A stretch of DNA of 64,000 bases, taken from assembly GCA_965261535.1 (NCBI GenBank), contig OZ253469.1, positions 3,038,001-3,102,000 on the forward strand. Direction: 5' to 3'. Source of the DNA: VXNE01 sp965261535. GTDB lineage: Bacteria; Pseudomonadota; Gammaproteobacteria; Pseudomonadales; Azotimanducaceae. This document shows, one piece after another, positions 1 to 9,272 of this stretch (positions within the stretch are counted from its first letter, which is position 1; each line of letters begins with the position of its first letter). Under the pieces are notes generated by a model. It made no database searches, had not been told where the DNA came from, and saw only the letters and a program-made list of their open reading frames with translations. The position numbers and the translations under genes were made by a program.

Positions 1-463
1 AACCCTCGAAGTGGCCGATCAGCAAGTCGGCGAGGGATACTTCCCCGCTGGAATGCCCGGTCTCGGCAAGGCTCATCGTGCGCAACCGCAAGCGCGAGAT
101 CCGGCCCGCGCCGGTGTGGCGCGTCAGGTCATCCGTCGGGATGGCGGAACCTGTCAGAACGAACTGCCCTTTCGCGCTTCGTTCGTCCACCGCACGCCGA
201 ATATGATTCCAGATTGTGGGCTCGATCTGCCACTCATCGATGAGCCGTGGCGTCTCGCCTGCCAGCACCAACGCGGGCTCGACCGCAATCGTGGCCCGTG
301 CGTTTTCGTCCACGTCGAGCAACACTTCGCTGGCGGCGATTTGGCGAGCCATGGCTGTCTTGCCACAGGCTCTCGGACCCTCGATGAGCACGGCGCCGGA
401 GGACGCCAGCCTGGCTGATAGCTCCGAGTCGCCGATTCTTGGTCGATACAACTCTTGGCGCAT
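1..463 (-). CDS. AAA_14/DUF4143-type ATPase, N-terminal part (runs off left edge)
   Basis: The minus strand reads as an open frame from an ATG at 463 to the window edge, giving 154 codons. Residues 29-36 are a Walker A motif (GPRACGKT), LIDEWQ near residue 75 is a Walker B-like segment, and FVLTGSA follows near 105. This order is typical of the AAA_14/DUF4143 family, stand-alone ATPases that often carry a C-terminal PD-(D/E)XK-like domain. That C-terminal half lies outside the window. The role of this family is poorly defined; members are often found near toxin-antitoxin or defence genes. The gene is cut only by the window edge. The domain assignment is fairly secure; the function is not. Confidence 0.8.
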   Translation of the reverse strand, partial: MRQELYRPRIGDSELSARLASSGAVLIEGPRACGKTAMARQIAASEVLLDVDENARATIAVEPALVLAGETPRLIDEWQIEPTIWNHIRRAVDERSAKGQFVLTGSAIPTDDLTRHTGAGRISRLRLRTMSLAETGHSSGEVSLADLLIGHFEG

Positions 464-803
464 CCCAATCCGTGATTTGCAATGAATTCAACCAGCTATT
501 TGCAACAAAAACAACCGCGCAAATGAAATGATCACAACCTATCTAATGCAAATATTTTATTGACGATCCGCCCCTGGGGGATACGCCCATACCGATGTCG
601 TGCCTACTTGTCGTTCCCGCGCCGCGGCGCACCGCGCGTAGAATTCGCCTTCTGCCTAGCCTATCGAGGAGTGGCAACACAGTGTCGACCGAGCACATCC
701 GCCACGGCTTCGGCGCCGTGGGCGAGCGTAGCTGCGGCATCCGGAACCCTTCCGGCAACACCTGGTGGCTATCGCGACTAATTCGGCCCCAAGCCGCGAA
801 TCC
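464..803. other. Intergenic region, no gene seen
   Basis: These 340 bases separate the start of the leftward ATPase from the start of the rightward DUF1214 gene, so they should hold divergent promoters. The part next to the ATPase (about 480-560) is clearly richer in A and T than its surroundings. Short open frames here have no recognisable protein character. No tRNA or strong terminator hairpin is visible. Confidence 0.4.
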
Positions 804-1997
804 ATGAGAAAAGTCCTCGTCGGTCTGCTGTCTCTATATAGGGGAATCTCGCGACTCGCGCGGAGGCTGCGCGGAAAGACCGAAGAGGAAGTCGCCGCCG
901 AGCGGGTGGTCAGCGGGCAGTCATGAGACGAGTTCTGCGACACGTTGAAAGCCGCGGCCGCCGCGCTCAACTTCCCCGGCGCGCCCCGGGATGCGTTCAG
1001 TCAGGCAGAAGGTTACCGTCATCTCAGCCGTCTGACGCGCGCGGGCCTCATGGCCTTCGTCGAATACGCAGACCCCAGGGCGCCTGTGCTGCACCGCGTA
1101 GCGGATGAGATAACCAAGCTCGGCGCCGACAATCCGGACAACTACTATCAGACCGCCGCCATTTCAGGGGCGTTCGACTATCGGATTTCCGGTCGGCGCA
1201 ACAGCGTCGCAACTCTCAGCTTCGGAACGCAGGCCGGACACTACGGCCGAGGGGGAGGTATGCCCGCCACGGGCCACATCGAAGCGGGAGAAATCGAAAT
1301 GGATGAGAACGGCTGTTTCGAACTGGTCCTGAGCAGCAGGCCGCATGACGGCAACTGGCTGCCGATGACCTCCGAAACGGGCACTTTGATCGTCCGCCAG
1401 ACGTTTTTTGACCGACAAACGGAAACGCCCGCCGAATTGCGTATCGAACGCATCAACTGCGCCGACGAGGAAAAGCGGCCTTCGCCGCTCACGCCGCATG
1501 GGATCGACGAGGGCCTGAAGGCCGCGGGCAGCCTGGTGGCGGGAGCATCCCTGCTGTTCGCGAAATGGGCCCGCGACTTTCAACGGCACAGCAACAGTCT
1601 GCCCATGTTCGATTCCGAGGTCTCAAACGCAGCCGGCGGAGATCCGAACATCGTCTACTACCACAGCCATTGGGCGCTGGCCGACGACGAGGCGCTCCTG
1701 ATCGAGGTCACGCCGCCGCCTTGCGAGTACTGGAATTTCCAGTTGAACAACTACTGGATGGAGTCGCTGGATTACCGCTACCACAACATCCATACCAACA
1801 AGCACCTGGCGCACTACGAGACCGACGGGTCGGTACGATTGGTCGTTGCGCATGAAGACCCGGGACTGCCCAACTGGATCGATACCGCGGGCCATGCGTC
1901 GGGCACCATGTGCTTCCGCTGGGTCCGGTCAGAATCACATCCGCAGCCGAAGACGCGCGTGATCGAGCTGGGCGAACTCGATTCTCCGCGCGGGTAG
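804..1997 (+). pseudogene. DUF1214-family protein gene interrupted by in-frame TGA
   Basis: One reading frame runs from ATG 804 to the stop at 1997 but contains a TGA at 924-926. The first 40 codons end at that TGA. The frame then resumes with DEFCDTLKAA, and DUF1214 proteins usually have a tryptophan just before such a segment, so a TGG has probably become TGA. Downstream residues look like an intact DUF1214 domain (for example YYHSHWALADDEALLIEV and NYWMESLDYRYH). The only start after the stop is a TTG at 945, which is really the Leu codon of CDTLK. The sulfotransferase gene starts 9 bases after the end, which suggests a former operon. Selenocysteine is unlikely because the expected residue is Trp. 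Sequencing error remains possible. Confidence 0.65.
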
Positions 1998-2006
1998 CGC
2001 GCTGGA

Positions 2007-3230
2007 ATGGCGAAGAGGGCGTTGGATACATCGACGAACTATGAAAATCCGTACCGGCCCCTCGCCGTTGCGATCCTGAATGCAGCCGGCCGCCTGTGTG
2101 GACTTCCGTGTGATCTCGACACACAAGGCATGGTGGCGAACGCAAAGAGGCGAACCGGACTTCGGGATTTCGGCGATGAGTGGTTTGTCGAACCCTTGGC
2201 AGTACTGGTCGATTCCATCAACGCGGAGGCTGAACTCACGCCATTGGGCAGATGGATACAAAAGTCCCGGCTGGAGGGCGCGCTGGCCAAACGCCTGCGC
2301 GTCGAGGAACTCCTGCGGCGACGCCCGGAGATTCGCGATATCGATCTGGGCAGGATCATCGTCATCGCGGGACTGCAGCGCACCGGCACGACCACGTTGC
2401 ATCGCTTGATCGGGGCGGACCCCAGCGCGCGGGAACTGCTCGATCCGCTTCCCGCGCCCGGGGGCGTCCGAATCAGGCGCGCCCGAATGGCCGAAAGGGC
2501 GATCGCCTATATGGCCCCGGAGTTCTTCGCCGTGCATCCCATCGAACATGACGCGCCCGAAGAGGACATATTGTTGCTCGACCTCTGCTTCATGAGCCAA
2601 TCCCCCGAAGCCGTCATGCATGTGCCGAGCTATGCGAACTGGCTCGAAAGCCAGGACCATACGAAGGCGTACGAATACCTCCGCACGCTGCTGAAGATCC
2701 TGCACTGGCAACGTCCGGGCAGGTTCTGGGTGCTCAAGACGCCTCACCATGCGGAGTATCTCGATGTGATCCTCAAGGTCTTCCCGGAAGCGACGATCGT
2801 GCAGACGCATCGCGATCCGCAGATGATCGTCGGATCCTTTTGCAGCATGGTGGCGCACGGGCGGGGGATGTTGAGCGATAGGGTCGACACCCGGGAAATC
2901 GCCTCGCATTGGACGCGCAAGATGCGTCGGATGATGAAGCGGTCCATGGAAGCTCGAAACCGTGCCGATGCCGGGCGTTTTGTCGATGTCTCGTATGGCG
3001 ACCTGCTGCGAGACCCGGTCGGGGAACTAGAGCGAATCTACCGGCAAGCCGGAATCGTCTTCGGAGAGGTCGCCGAGCGTGCTGCGCAAGACGCTCTGAG
3101 AACCAAGGTGCAGCACCGCTACGGGAGGCACGTGTATCGCCTTGACGATTTTGGCCTGACCCGAGAATCCGTCGAGCAGTGCTTCTCCTTCTATCGTCGC
3201 GAATACCGAGTGCCCCATGAGCAGGCATGA
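2007..3230 (+). CDS. Sulfotransferase family protein (Sulfotransfer_3-like)
   Basis: The 407-residue product carries GLQRTGTTTLHR near residue 122, a P-loop-like 5'-phosphosulfate binding motif of PAPS-dependent sulfotransferases. A later segment (TIVQTHRDPQ, near 268) fits the 3'-phosphate-binding region. The family transfers sulfate from PAPS to hydroxyl groups of small molecules or glycans; the acceptor here is unknown. The gene lies between the broken DUF1214 gene and an SDR whose start overlaps its last 14 bases, so the three look like one transcription unit, perhaps for modifying a lipid or sterol-like compound. That pathway is inference. Confidence 0.8.
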   Translation: MAKRALDTSTNYENPYRPLAVAILNAAGRLCGLPCDLDTQGMVANAKRRTGLRDFGDEWFVEPLAVLVDSINAEAELTPLGRWIQKSRLEGALAKRLRVEELLRRRPEIRDIDLGRIIVIAGLQRTGTTTLHRLIGADPSARELLDPLPAPGGVRIRRARMAERAIAYMAPEFFAVHPIEHDAPEEDILLLDLCFMSQSPEAVMHVPSYANWLESQDHTKAYEYLRTLLKILHWQRPGRFWVLKTPHHAEYLDVILKVFPEATIVQTHRDPQMIVGSFCSMVAHGRGMLSDRVDTREIASHWTRKMRRMMKRSMEARNRADAGRFVDVSYGDLLRDPVGELERIYRQAGIVFGEVAERAAQDALRTKVQHRYGRHVYRLDDFGLTRESVEQCFSFYRREYRVPHEQA

Positions 3231-4251
3231 GGCGCGGGACGGGAACGACCGCTACGACAGCCTGGGCAACGTGCTCGTCGCGGCCATTCGGAACACCGCC
3301 CGCGACGAATCCGCACTGAACCGGGTGCCGGAAAGCGTCCGCATCGACGGCAAGTTCTGCCTGGTGACCGGCGCGAACCGAGGCTTGGGGAAAGCGGTCG
3401 CCGTCAAACTTGCAAAACGGGGTGGACGGGTGATCATGGCTTGCCGCAGCGGTCACCCGCAGGCGGGCGAGGAGGTCAGGCGGCAGTCGGGTTCCGACAC
3501 GGTCGAGATGCTGAAGGTGGACCTTTCCGATCTGCGTGCGGTACACCGGCTTTGCGACGAACTGAAAGACAGGGATGTCGGCATCGATATCGCGGTGCTG
3601 AACGCTGGGTTGGCGGCATTGCGCGCGCGCAGAACGCCGCAAGGGTTTGAGACGATGTTCGCCGTGCATTTTCTGGCCAACCGCGTCATGGTCGACCGCT
3701 GGCTCAAGGACGGTCTGCTGCGACCATCCAGCATGCCTCGGGACACGCCCCGCATCGTGTTCGTCTCGTCCGAGACGCACCGCTCCTCCGACCCGATCGA
3801 TTTCGAAAGCTTTGCCGCATACCACGACTTCCGAGGCGTAAACAACGCCTTGAAGCAATACAGTTCGAGCAAACTGCACCTGTGCACCTACGCGAACGAA
3901 CTCTCCCGCCGGCTGAATCCGGCGGGCGATTTGGCGGTGGCGGTGCACGCCGTCTGCCCCGGCGCAATCGCTTCCGGCATCGGGCGGGAAGCGCCGGCAA
4001 TCCTTAAGCCCATCATCCATCCGCTTATGAAACTGGTTTTCCAAAGTCCGCAAAAGGCCGCGGAACCGGTCATCCATCTCTGCTGCGCCGAAGAAGCGGG
4101 CACGCGAACGGGCATCTATCTGCACATGATGAAGGAGAAACAGACGTCCGCGCTGGCTCTGGACGAAGCCAACGGTGCGAAGCTGTGGGAAGCCAGCGAA
4201 ACGCTGGTCGCGAAGCATGCGACCGCCGGCGCCGCGCGCGACGGCGGTTGA
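3217..4251 (+). CDS. SDR family oxidoreductase (retinol-dehydrogenase-like)
   Basis: This is a 344-residue short-chain dehydrogenase/reductase. The dinucleotide-binding motif GANRGLG is at about 52-58, followed by LNAG. The catalytic serine lies in FVSSETH (about 184), and Y215-SSS-K219 is the YxxxK pair. The length and the long loop between the Ser and Tyr resemble retinol-dehydrogenase-like SDRs acting on hydrophobic alcohols or ketones with NAD(P). The ATG overlaps the end of the sulfotransferase gene by 14 bases, implying translational coupling. The substrate is not evident. Confidence 0.82.
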   Translation: MSRHEARDGNDRYDSLGNVLVAAIRNTARDESALNRVPESVRIDGKFCLVTGANRGLGKAVAVKLAKRGGRVIMACRSGHPQAGEEVRRQSGSDTVEMLKVDLSDLRAVHRLCDELKDRDVGIDIAVLNAGLAALRARRTPQGFETMFAVHFLANRVMVDRWLKDGLLRPSSMPRDTPRIVFVSSETHRSSDPIDFESFAAYHDFRGVNNALKQYSSSKLHLCTYANELSRRLNPAGDLAVAVHAVCPGAIASGIGREAPAILKPIIHPLMKLVFQSPQKAAEPVIHLCCAEEAGTRTGIYLHMMKEKQTSALALDEANGAKLWEASETLVAKHATAGAARDGG

Positions 4252-4357
4252 GTCCGGGCCGTTCGCGAGTGGAGATCACGTTTCGTAGGGTCCTCCGCAA
4301 GACTGGATCACATCACTGCGTTAGCCTCGCGAGACTCAAGGAATAAGCAGGCCACCC

Positions 4358-4816
4358 ATGTTCAAACATGTCATTCGTTCGGATACGTTCGAGATCGATG
4401 CGCCGATCAAGCTGGTCTGGGACGTGCTGGCGGACGTTGCCAGATACGGCGAGTGGAATCCGTTCACGCAGTGCGAAGGCGCCGATCTCAAGGTGGGTTC
4501 CCCCATCCATCTGGACGTCACCCTGGGTCTTTACAGGCGGAAACAGACGGAGTGGATCAGCGCTGTGGAACCGCCGAACCTGCTCTCCTGGAGCATGCGG
4601 ATCGGCGCCCCTTTCCTCCTGGATTCGCTGCGCGAACAACGCCTGACGGCGTTGCGCGGGACCCGCTGCACCTATTGCAGCACCGACGCGCTCACCGGAT
4701 TGCTCACGCCGCTGGTGATGGTGTCATTCGCGAGCATCGTGCGGCGCGGCTTCAACGATGTTGGCGCGGCGTTGAAACGGCGGGCGGAGGTCCGGTACGC
4801 CGAGACAGGTACCTGA
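4358..4816 (+). CDS. SRPBCC-family protein (polyketide cyclase/START-like)
   Basis: The 152-residue protein starts with a strand and WDVLADVARYGEWNPF, the usual opening of SRPBCC (Bet v1-like) proteins, which bind hydrophobic ligands in a helix-grip pocket. The length is typical of a single domain. It follows the SDR by about 105 bases on the same strand and converges with the acyltransferase gene, only 7 bases away. It may belong to the same small lipid or sterol-like modification group as the SDR and sulfotransferase. No catalytic residues can be assigned. Confidence 0.75.
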   Translation: MFKHVIRSDTFEIDAPIKLVWDVLADVARYGEWNPFTQCEGADLKVGSPIHLDVTLGLYRRKQTEWISAVEPPNLLSWSMRIGAPFLLDSLREQRLTALRGTRCTYCSTDALTGLLTPLVMVSFASIVRRGFNDVGAALKRRAEVRYAETGT

Positions 4817-4823
4817 TTTTCCC

Positions 4824-5738
4824 CTACGCGTACGGCGATGGGACGCCTTCCGGGCGGGTCTTGAAACGACGGTGCAGCCAAAGGTACTGGTCCGGATGTT
4901 TGCGAATCTCCGCTTCGATCAGGCTGTTGAGCCGCCCGGCGTCCGCTACGTGGTCACCGGTCGGGTAGTTGTCGATACGTTGCAGGTGGAGTGACCAGGT
5001 CCCCTTCGCGGGGTCGCGAAAGTGGCTGAAGAGAATCGGCCGCGCGCCGGTCAATCGGACCAGCCGGGACGTGGCGATGGTCGCCGCCGTCTGGCCGAAG
5101 AACGGCGCGAACACCGAGTGCCTGATCCCATAGTCCTGATCCGGCGCGTACCAGAGGATCCGTGAATTGCGCAGACTTCTGATCGCGTGGCGAATGTCGT
5201 TGCGTTCGATCACGCGGCCACAGAATCGTTCGCGTCCTTCGACCATCAGGCGTTCGATAACCGCATTGTTGTTGCGGCGGTACACGGCGTCGAGTTCCAC
5301 CTGGGTCGACAACAGGGCCGCTCCAAGGTCCAGGGTGAGATAGTGCCCTCCGATCAGCAATACGCCGCGTCCCTCGGATTGAGCTTCCCGCAAGGCATCC
5401 AACCCATGTATCTCCATGCGCCGCGCCAGAATTTCGATGGGACGGAACCAGGCAAAGGCTACTTCCATCGACAGCATGCCGACGGACAGGAATGTGCGTC
5501 GCACCAGGTCCGCGCGCTCGTCTTCATCGAGATCGGGGAAGCACAGGCGAATGTTGATCTCGGCGACTCGCCGCCGGGGCTTGGCGACCAGGTAAGCGAC
5601 ATGGCCGATGCGGCGCCCGACTGCCAGCCACCAGCGCACGGGTAGCCGGCACGCCAGCCGGGAGATCCCGATCAGCGCCAGGTACGGCCAGTGCTTGGGT
5701 GATCCGAGTAGCTTGCCCATGCGGCGAACTGTATCCAA
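4824..5738 (-). CDS. Lipid A biosynthesis acyltransferase (LpxL/HtrB family)
   Basis: The 304-residue protein has the LpxL/HtrB hallmark H132-YLTL-D137, the H(x)4D acyltransferase motif, preceded by GRGVLLIGG. The N-terminal hydrophobic stretch (about 18-50) fits the single inner-membrane anchor of this family. These enzymes add a secondary acyl chain to Kdo2-lipid IVA at the cytoplasmic face of the inner membrane. Length and motif order are normal. LpxL, LpxM and LpxP cannot be told apart by eye. It is divergent from hldE, another LPS gene. Confidence 0.88.
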   Translation of the reverse strand: MDTVRRMGKLLGSPKHWPYLALIGISRLACRLPVRWWLAVGRRIGHVAYLVAKPRRRVAEINIRLCFPDLDEDERADLVRRTFLSVGMLSMEVAFAWFRPIEILARRMEIHGLDALREAQSEGRGVLLIGGHYLTLDLGAALLSTQVELDAVYRRNNNAVIERLMVEGRERFCGRVIERNDIRHAIRSLRNSRILWYAPDQDYGIRHSVFAPFFGQTAATIATSRLVRLTGARPILFSHFRDPAKGTWSLHLQRIDNYPTGDHVADAGRLNSLIEAEIRKHPDQYLWLHRRFKTRPEGVPSPYA

Positions 5739-5909
5739 CTTCGCCTGGTTGAGGGGCGGTTATTTGTTCGCATTCGCGAAACGGATATTCGGCAGTGTTC
5801 TGCTACGCGGGACTATTTGGCCGCGCGGTCGGCGCGACATGGCGGGTTCTACCGGCGCAGTCAGGTGGGGGCGTAGATTTTGACAGGAGAGCGAACTAGC
5901 ATCGGGCGC

Positions 5910-7334
5910 ATGAACCGCACGCTACCCCTCGCCGCTTCGTCCCGCATCGTCGTGGTGGGCGATGTCATGGTAGACCGGTACTGGTATGGCGATGCGCACC
6001 GCATCTCCCAGGAAGCGCCGGTGCCGGTGGTGGATGTCGCCGTGGCGGAAGATCGCCCGGGAGGTGCCGCCAACGTGGCATTGAACGTTGTCGCGATGGG
6101 CGCGGCATGCACGCTCGTCTCTGCCGTTGGTAACGACGAAGCTGCGCGCGGTATGCGCGCCACGCTGGAAGGAGCGGGCGTTCTCTGCGACTTCGTCGAG
6201 GTGGCGGACTGGGAGACCACGCTGAAGCTGCGCGTTCTCAGCCGGCGCCAGCAACTGATCCGCCTGGATTTCGAGCGGCGGCCACCCGCATCGGTCGCCG
6301 GCCGCATTCTCGAGCTATTGGAAAAGCACATGGCTGCCGCCGAAACGCTCATTATCGAGGACTACGACAAGGGCGTGGTCGACGCGCCGGAAGAGATCGT
6401 CGCGGCCGCGAAGAAGGCTGGCGTGACCCTCGTCGTAGATCCCAAGTTCAAGGATCTGGGCCGTTACGCCGGAGCGGACATCATCAAGCCGAATCGAGCG
6501 GAGTTTGAACACGCAGTTGGCGTGTGGGCGGATGAACGAGATCTGGCGCGTCGGGCCGACGAACTACTGGATCGTATCGATGGTGCCGCGCTCGTCGTCA
6601 CCTTGGGCGGCGCGGGGCTTACCGTCATCGAACGGGGCGGCGCCAGCCATCGCGTACAGGCAAGCAACGTCGAGATCTATGACGTTACCGGCGCTGGCGA
6701 CACTGTCGCCGCCGCCCTGGGCGTGGCCGCGAGCCTGGGCTGGAGCGTGCTTGACGGCGCTCGCATGGCCAATCTCGCCGCCGGACTGGTGTGCGCGCGG
6801 ATCGGCACCGCAGCGGTGACCGCCGCCGAAATCAATCGATCCATTGCCAGACAGCCTTCGGTCGAACATGGAGTACTCGACCGCGAAGCGCTTATCGCCG
6901 CTGTCGCCGCCGCGCGTGGCCGAGGTGACAAGATCGTCTTTACCAACGGTTGCTTCGACATCCTGCACGCCGGTCATGTGGGCTACCTGGACCAGGCGCG
7001 TGGCCTTGGCGACCGCCTCGTGATAGCTGTCAACGACAACGCGTCCGCCGAGCGGCTCAAGGGCAACGGCCGACCGGTGAACGATGTGGAAAGCCGAATG
7101 CGCGTGCTGGATGGTCTTGCCTCGGTAGATTGGGTGACATCGTTCTCGGAGGACACGCCCGAGGCGTTATTGTCGGCGTTGCGCCCGGACGTCCTGGCGA
7201 AGGGCGGCGATTACGCCGAAAGCGAAGTGGTCGGGGGTGACTTCGTCCGCGGCTATGGGGGTACGGTCAAGGTTCTGGGACTGTTCGAGGACTCCTCAAC
7301 GACCTCGATCATCGATCGAATCAAGTCGGACTGA
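5910..7334 (+). CDS. hldE: Bifunctional heptose-7-phosphate kinase / heptose-1-phosphate adenylyltransferase
   Basis: The 474-residue protein has the E. coli HldE length and order. The N-terminal ribokinase-like domain opens with VVVGDVMVDRYWYG and has GGAANVA and the C-terminal kinase motif VTGAGDT. The adenylyltransferase domain contains FTNGCFDILHAGHV (about 344-357) with its nucleotide-binding HxGH. It makes ADP-D-glycero-D-manno-heptose for the LPS inner core, the donor used by the WaaC and WaaF homologues at 59-61 kb. ATG 5910 is preferred over the upstream TTG at 5880 because family members start within a few residues of the VVVGD strand. Both activities look intact. Confidence 0.93.
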   Translation: MNRTLPLAASSRIVVVGDVMVDRYWYGDAHRISQEAPVPVVDVAVAEDRPGGAANVALNVVAMGAACTLVSAVGNDEAARGMRATLEGAGVLCDFVEVADWETTLKLRVLSRRQQLIRLDFERRPPASVAGRILELLEKHMAAAETLIIEDYDKGVVDAPEEIVAAAKKAGVTLVVDPKFKDLGRYAGADIIKPNRAEFEHAVGVWADERDLARRADELLDRIDGAALVVTLGGAGLTVIERGGASHRVQASNVEIYDVTGAGDTVAAALGVAASLGWSVLDGARMANLAAGLVCARIGTAAVTAAEINRSIARQPSVEHGVLDREALIAAVAAARGRGDKIVFTNGCFDILHAGHVGYLDQARGLGDRLVIAVNDNASAERLKGNGRPVNDVESRMRVLDGLASVDWVTSFSEDTPEALLSALRPDVLAKGGDYAESEVVGGDFVRGYGGTVKVLGLFEDSSTTSIIDRIKSD

Positions 7335-7390
7335 AGTCTCCGCGCCTTTGGCTTCGCACGGGACTTCGAATATTCAACTCGCGCCCCCCG

Positions 7391-7837
7391 TCAGCTTCGT
7401 CGCAAGGCTTGAAGGTCTATCAGATCCTGGGGCCGACCAGCCGCCTGCTTCGCTCTGATCAGGTCTTCGCGGGAAATGAAGGACACCAGCAGGCCGTCGA
7501 AGTCCACTTCCACGCGCCGTTGCCAAGCCGCTTGGAATTCCACGCCGGGAATACCCATCAGGATATCCACCCGATTTGGTGGGGTACCCATTTGGTAGAA
7601 GGAGCCCTCTTCCTTGAAGTCCGCAGGCGTCAGCCCGGATAGCGGCGCACCGAAGTCGTGCAGTGCGCTGTAGACCGCGTCGGCAGTGCTCGTTTCGGTA
7701 CTGATCCAAAGATCCAAGTCGTTGGTGAAGCGTGGTTCCGCATGCTGGACCACGGCGTATCCGCCGATCACCATATACCTAACGCGCTTGGCGTTGAAAA
7801 GACTCAACAGATCGCTGAAGTCGGAGTTGACGAACAT
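7391..7837 (-). CDS. Nucleotidyltransferase-fold protein (DUF6036/AbiEii-like)
   Basis: The 148-residue protein shows a minimal nucleotidyltransferase signature: VIGGYAVVQHAEPRFTNDLDL supplies the GG and the DxD-type metal-binding acidic pair. REDLIRAKQAAGRPQDLIDL is the usual C-terminal helix of this group. Related proteins are often half of toxin-antitoxin-like pairs. The small gene upstream overlaps its start by 59 bases in a different frame, a tight arrangement that suggests co-expression. Substrate and toxicity are unknown. Confidence 0.75.
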   Translation of the reverse strand: MFVNSDFSDLLSLFNAKRVRYMVIGGYAVVQHAEPRFTNDLDLWISTETSTADAVYSALHDFGAPLSGLTPADFKEEGSFYQMGTPPNRVDILMGIPGVEFQAAWQRRVEVDFDGLLVSFISREDLIRAKQAAGRPQDLIDLQALRRS

Positions 7838-7985
7838 CGATCCCTTTGACCTTGGCGTAGTGGATGATCAGATCCCAAGTCGCGTCGAATCTCGCTTTTG
7901 GCGTCTGGGCCTGCCAGAAATCCAGATCGAAAGAACGATCCAGTTCCTCCAGTTTTCCGTGGCGTTCAACGATTTGCCGGCGCAT
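7779..7985 (-). CDS. Small protein paired with the nucleotidyltransferase
   Basis: A 68-residue protein that starts at ATG 7985 and ends inside the next gene. It contains RFDATWDLIIHY and ends LQRSVESFQRQAR. Small proteins of this kind are frequently seen directly upstream of DUF6036/AbiEii-like nucleotidyltransferases, sometimes annotated as antitoxin-like. The 59-base overlap with the downstream gene is unusually long and supports coupled translation. The antitoxin role is inferred from context only. Confidence 0.6.
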   Translation of the reverse strand: MRRQIVERHGKLEELDRSFDLDFWQAQTPKARFDATWDLIIHYAKVKGIDVRQLRLQRSVESFQRQAR

Positions 7986-8171
7986 GAAACGAGCATACCA
8001 GACGGGCGTGTGCCAGGGCTGATGTCAGGATCCGGTCGTTATTGCCTCCAAGGTGCCCGACCTTCATCGCTCTCCTTCGCGTTCGTTCAACAGCGTGCGC
8101 AGCGGTGTCGTCTTGCGACTGCAATGTGAACCCGATACGCTCATTGAGGATACGGGAAAACAAGTAAGGCT

Positions 8172-9102
8172 ATGAGATTCGGCGATTTCAAGGCAACGGA
8201 GGCCACCAACCCCGCCTACAAGCGCATCAAGGAACTGGGGCTTGAGTCGCATGTCGTGGACATCGAAACATATGGTTTCACCGTCGTGCCGGCGGAGAAG
8301 GTGGCGCCCCGCGACTTTTTCGAGAGAGTGCGTGAAACGGTGTTGCGAATCGCGCGTGAACGCAGCGGCGTCGACTTGCAACTGGACCGGAACGGAAGCG
8401 TGGGCAGGACCCCTCGTCAAGCAAACAAGGGAGTCAGTTCCTGCTCTTCTGCCTGTTCATGGAGGATCCGATATTCGAGAAATGGTTGATGAACCCGGCC
8501 ATGTATACGCTGGCCGACTATTTGATGCGGGGCAAGCAGCAGCTATCCAATCTTGCATCCTTCGTCAAATGGAAGGGAGAACGCTCGAGCCTTGGGTTGC
8601 ACGCCGATGGCGCGGCGGATCAGGACGGCGGCATGCCATCGTGCGGCGATACCTGCAACTCGGCGTGGGCGCTCACGGACTACACGCTCGACAACGGGCT
8701 ATCGCCATGGTGCCCGGCAGTCACAAGTACTGCCGCCCGCCGCGCCCTGGCGAAGGCGAGAACATGGCGGTCCCGGTGGAAGCGCCGGAAGGCTCGATGA
8801 TCGTTTGGCACGGCAATACCTGGCACGGCGCCTATCCGAAAGAGACCGATGGGCTGCGCCTTAATCTCACCACGTACATGTGCAACAAGCGCATAAAGCC
8901 GCAGGAAAACTTCCTGCCTCATCTCACGCAGGAAAAGATCGACCGGAACCCGCCGGAGTTCGCGCGCTTGCTCGGCGCGGACGAGTGGATGGGTTGGTCC
9001 GATCCGACCGGCCCCAGGTGGGACAACGTGTCGGAATATGGCGACCCGAGGTCGATCAGGTATCGCCTTCTGAAGGAACGCGGGCGAGAGGCTTCAGCAT
9101 AG
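8172..9102 (+). pseudogene. Phytanoyl-CoA dioxygenase-like gene with multiple frameshifts
   Basis: Recognisable dioxygenase sequence continues through this stretch but in different frames. The N-terminal part (MRFGDFKATEATNP) is in the frame of 8172. The middle (FLLFCLFMEDPIFEKW and GLHAD, with the metal-binding HxD) is in the frame of 8459. The C-terminal part (MVPGSHKYC and WHGNTWHGAYPK, with the distal histidine) is in the frame of 8242 and ends at 9102. Shifts must lie near 8410-8435 and near 8700. The intact product would be a non-haem Fe(II)/2-oxoglutarate oxygenase of the PhyH family. An intact relative is at 62499. As written the gene is dead unless the read has indels. Confidence 0.7.
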
Positions 9103-9272
9103 GGGTGTCTTCGGCGGGCCGTTGACCGTCAGGGGAACGCGCGCCCTTGACGTGTCTCTGCGGCGGACGGTGGGCTTGCGCCGCCGAAGTATCGGGGCTG
9201 GTTCTTGTCATCACCTGTCAACGTGCGTCCCGGACGCGGGACGCGCGGGGTTCGCCAAGGGAGGGCACACCG

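Noticed and set aside
924..926. TGA in the DUF1214 gene as a selenocysteine codon
   Set aside because: Homologous proteins have Trp here and no redox motif surrounds the site, unlike the UGSC gene.
2773..4218. 481-codon minus-strand frame
   Set aside because: It is antisense to the sulfotransferase and SDR genes and lacks protein-like character.
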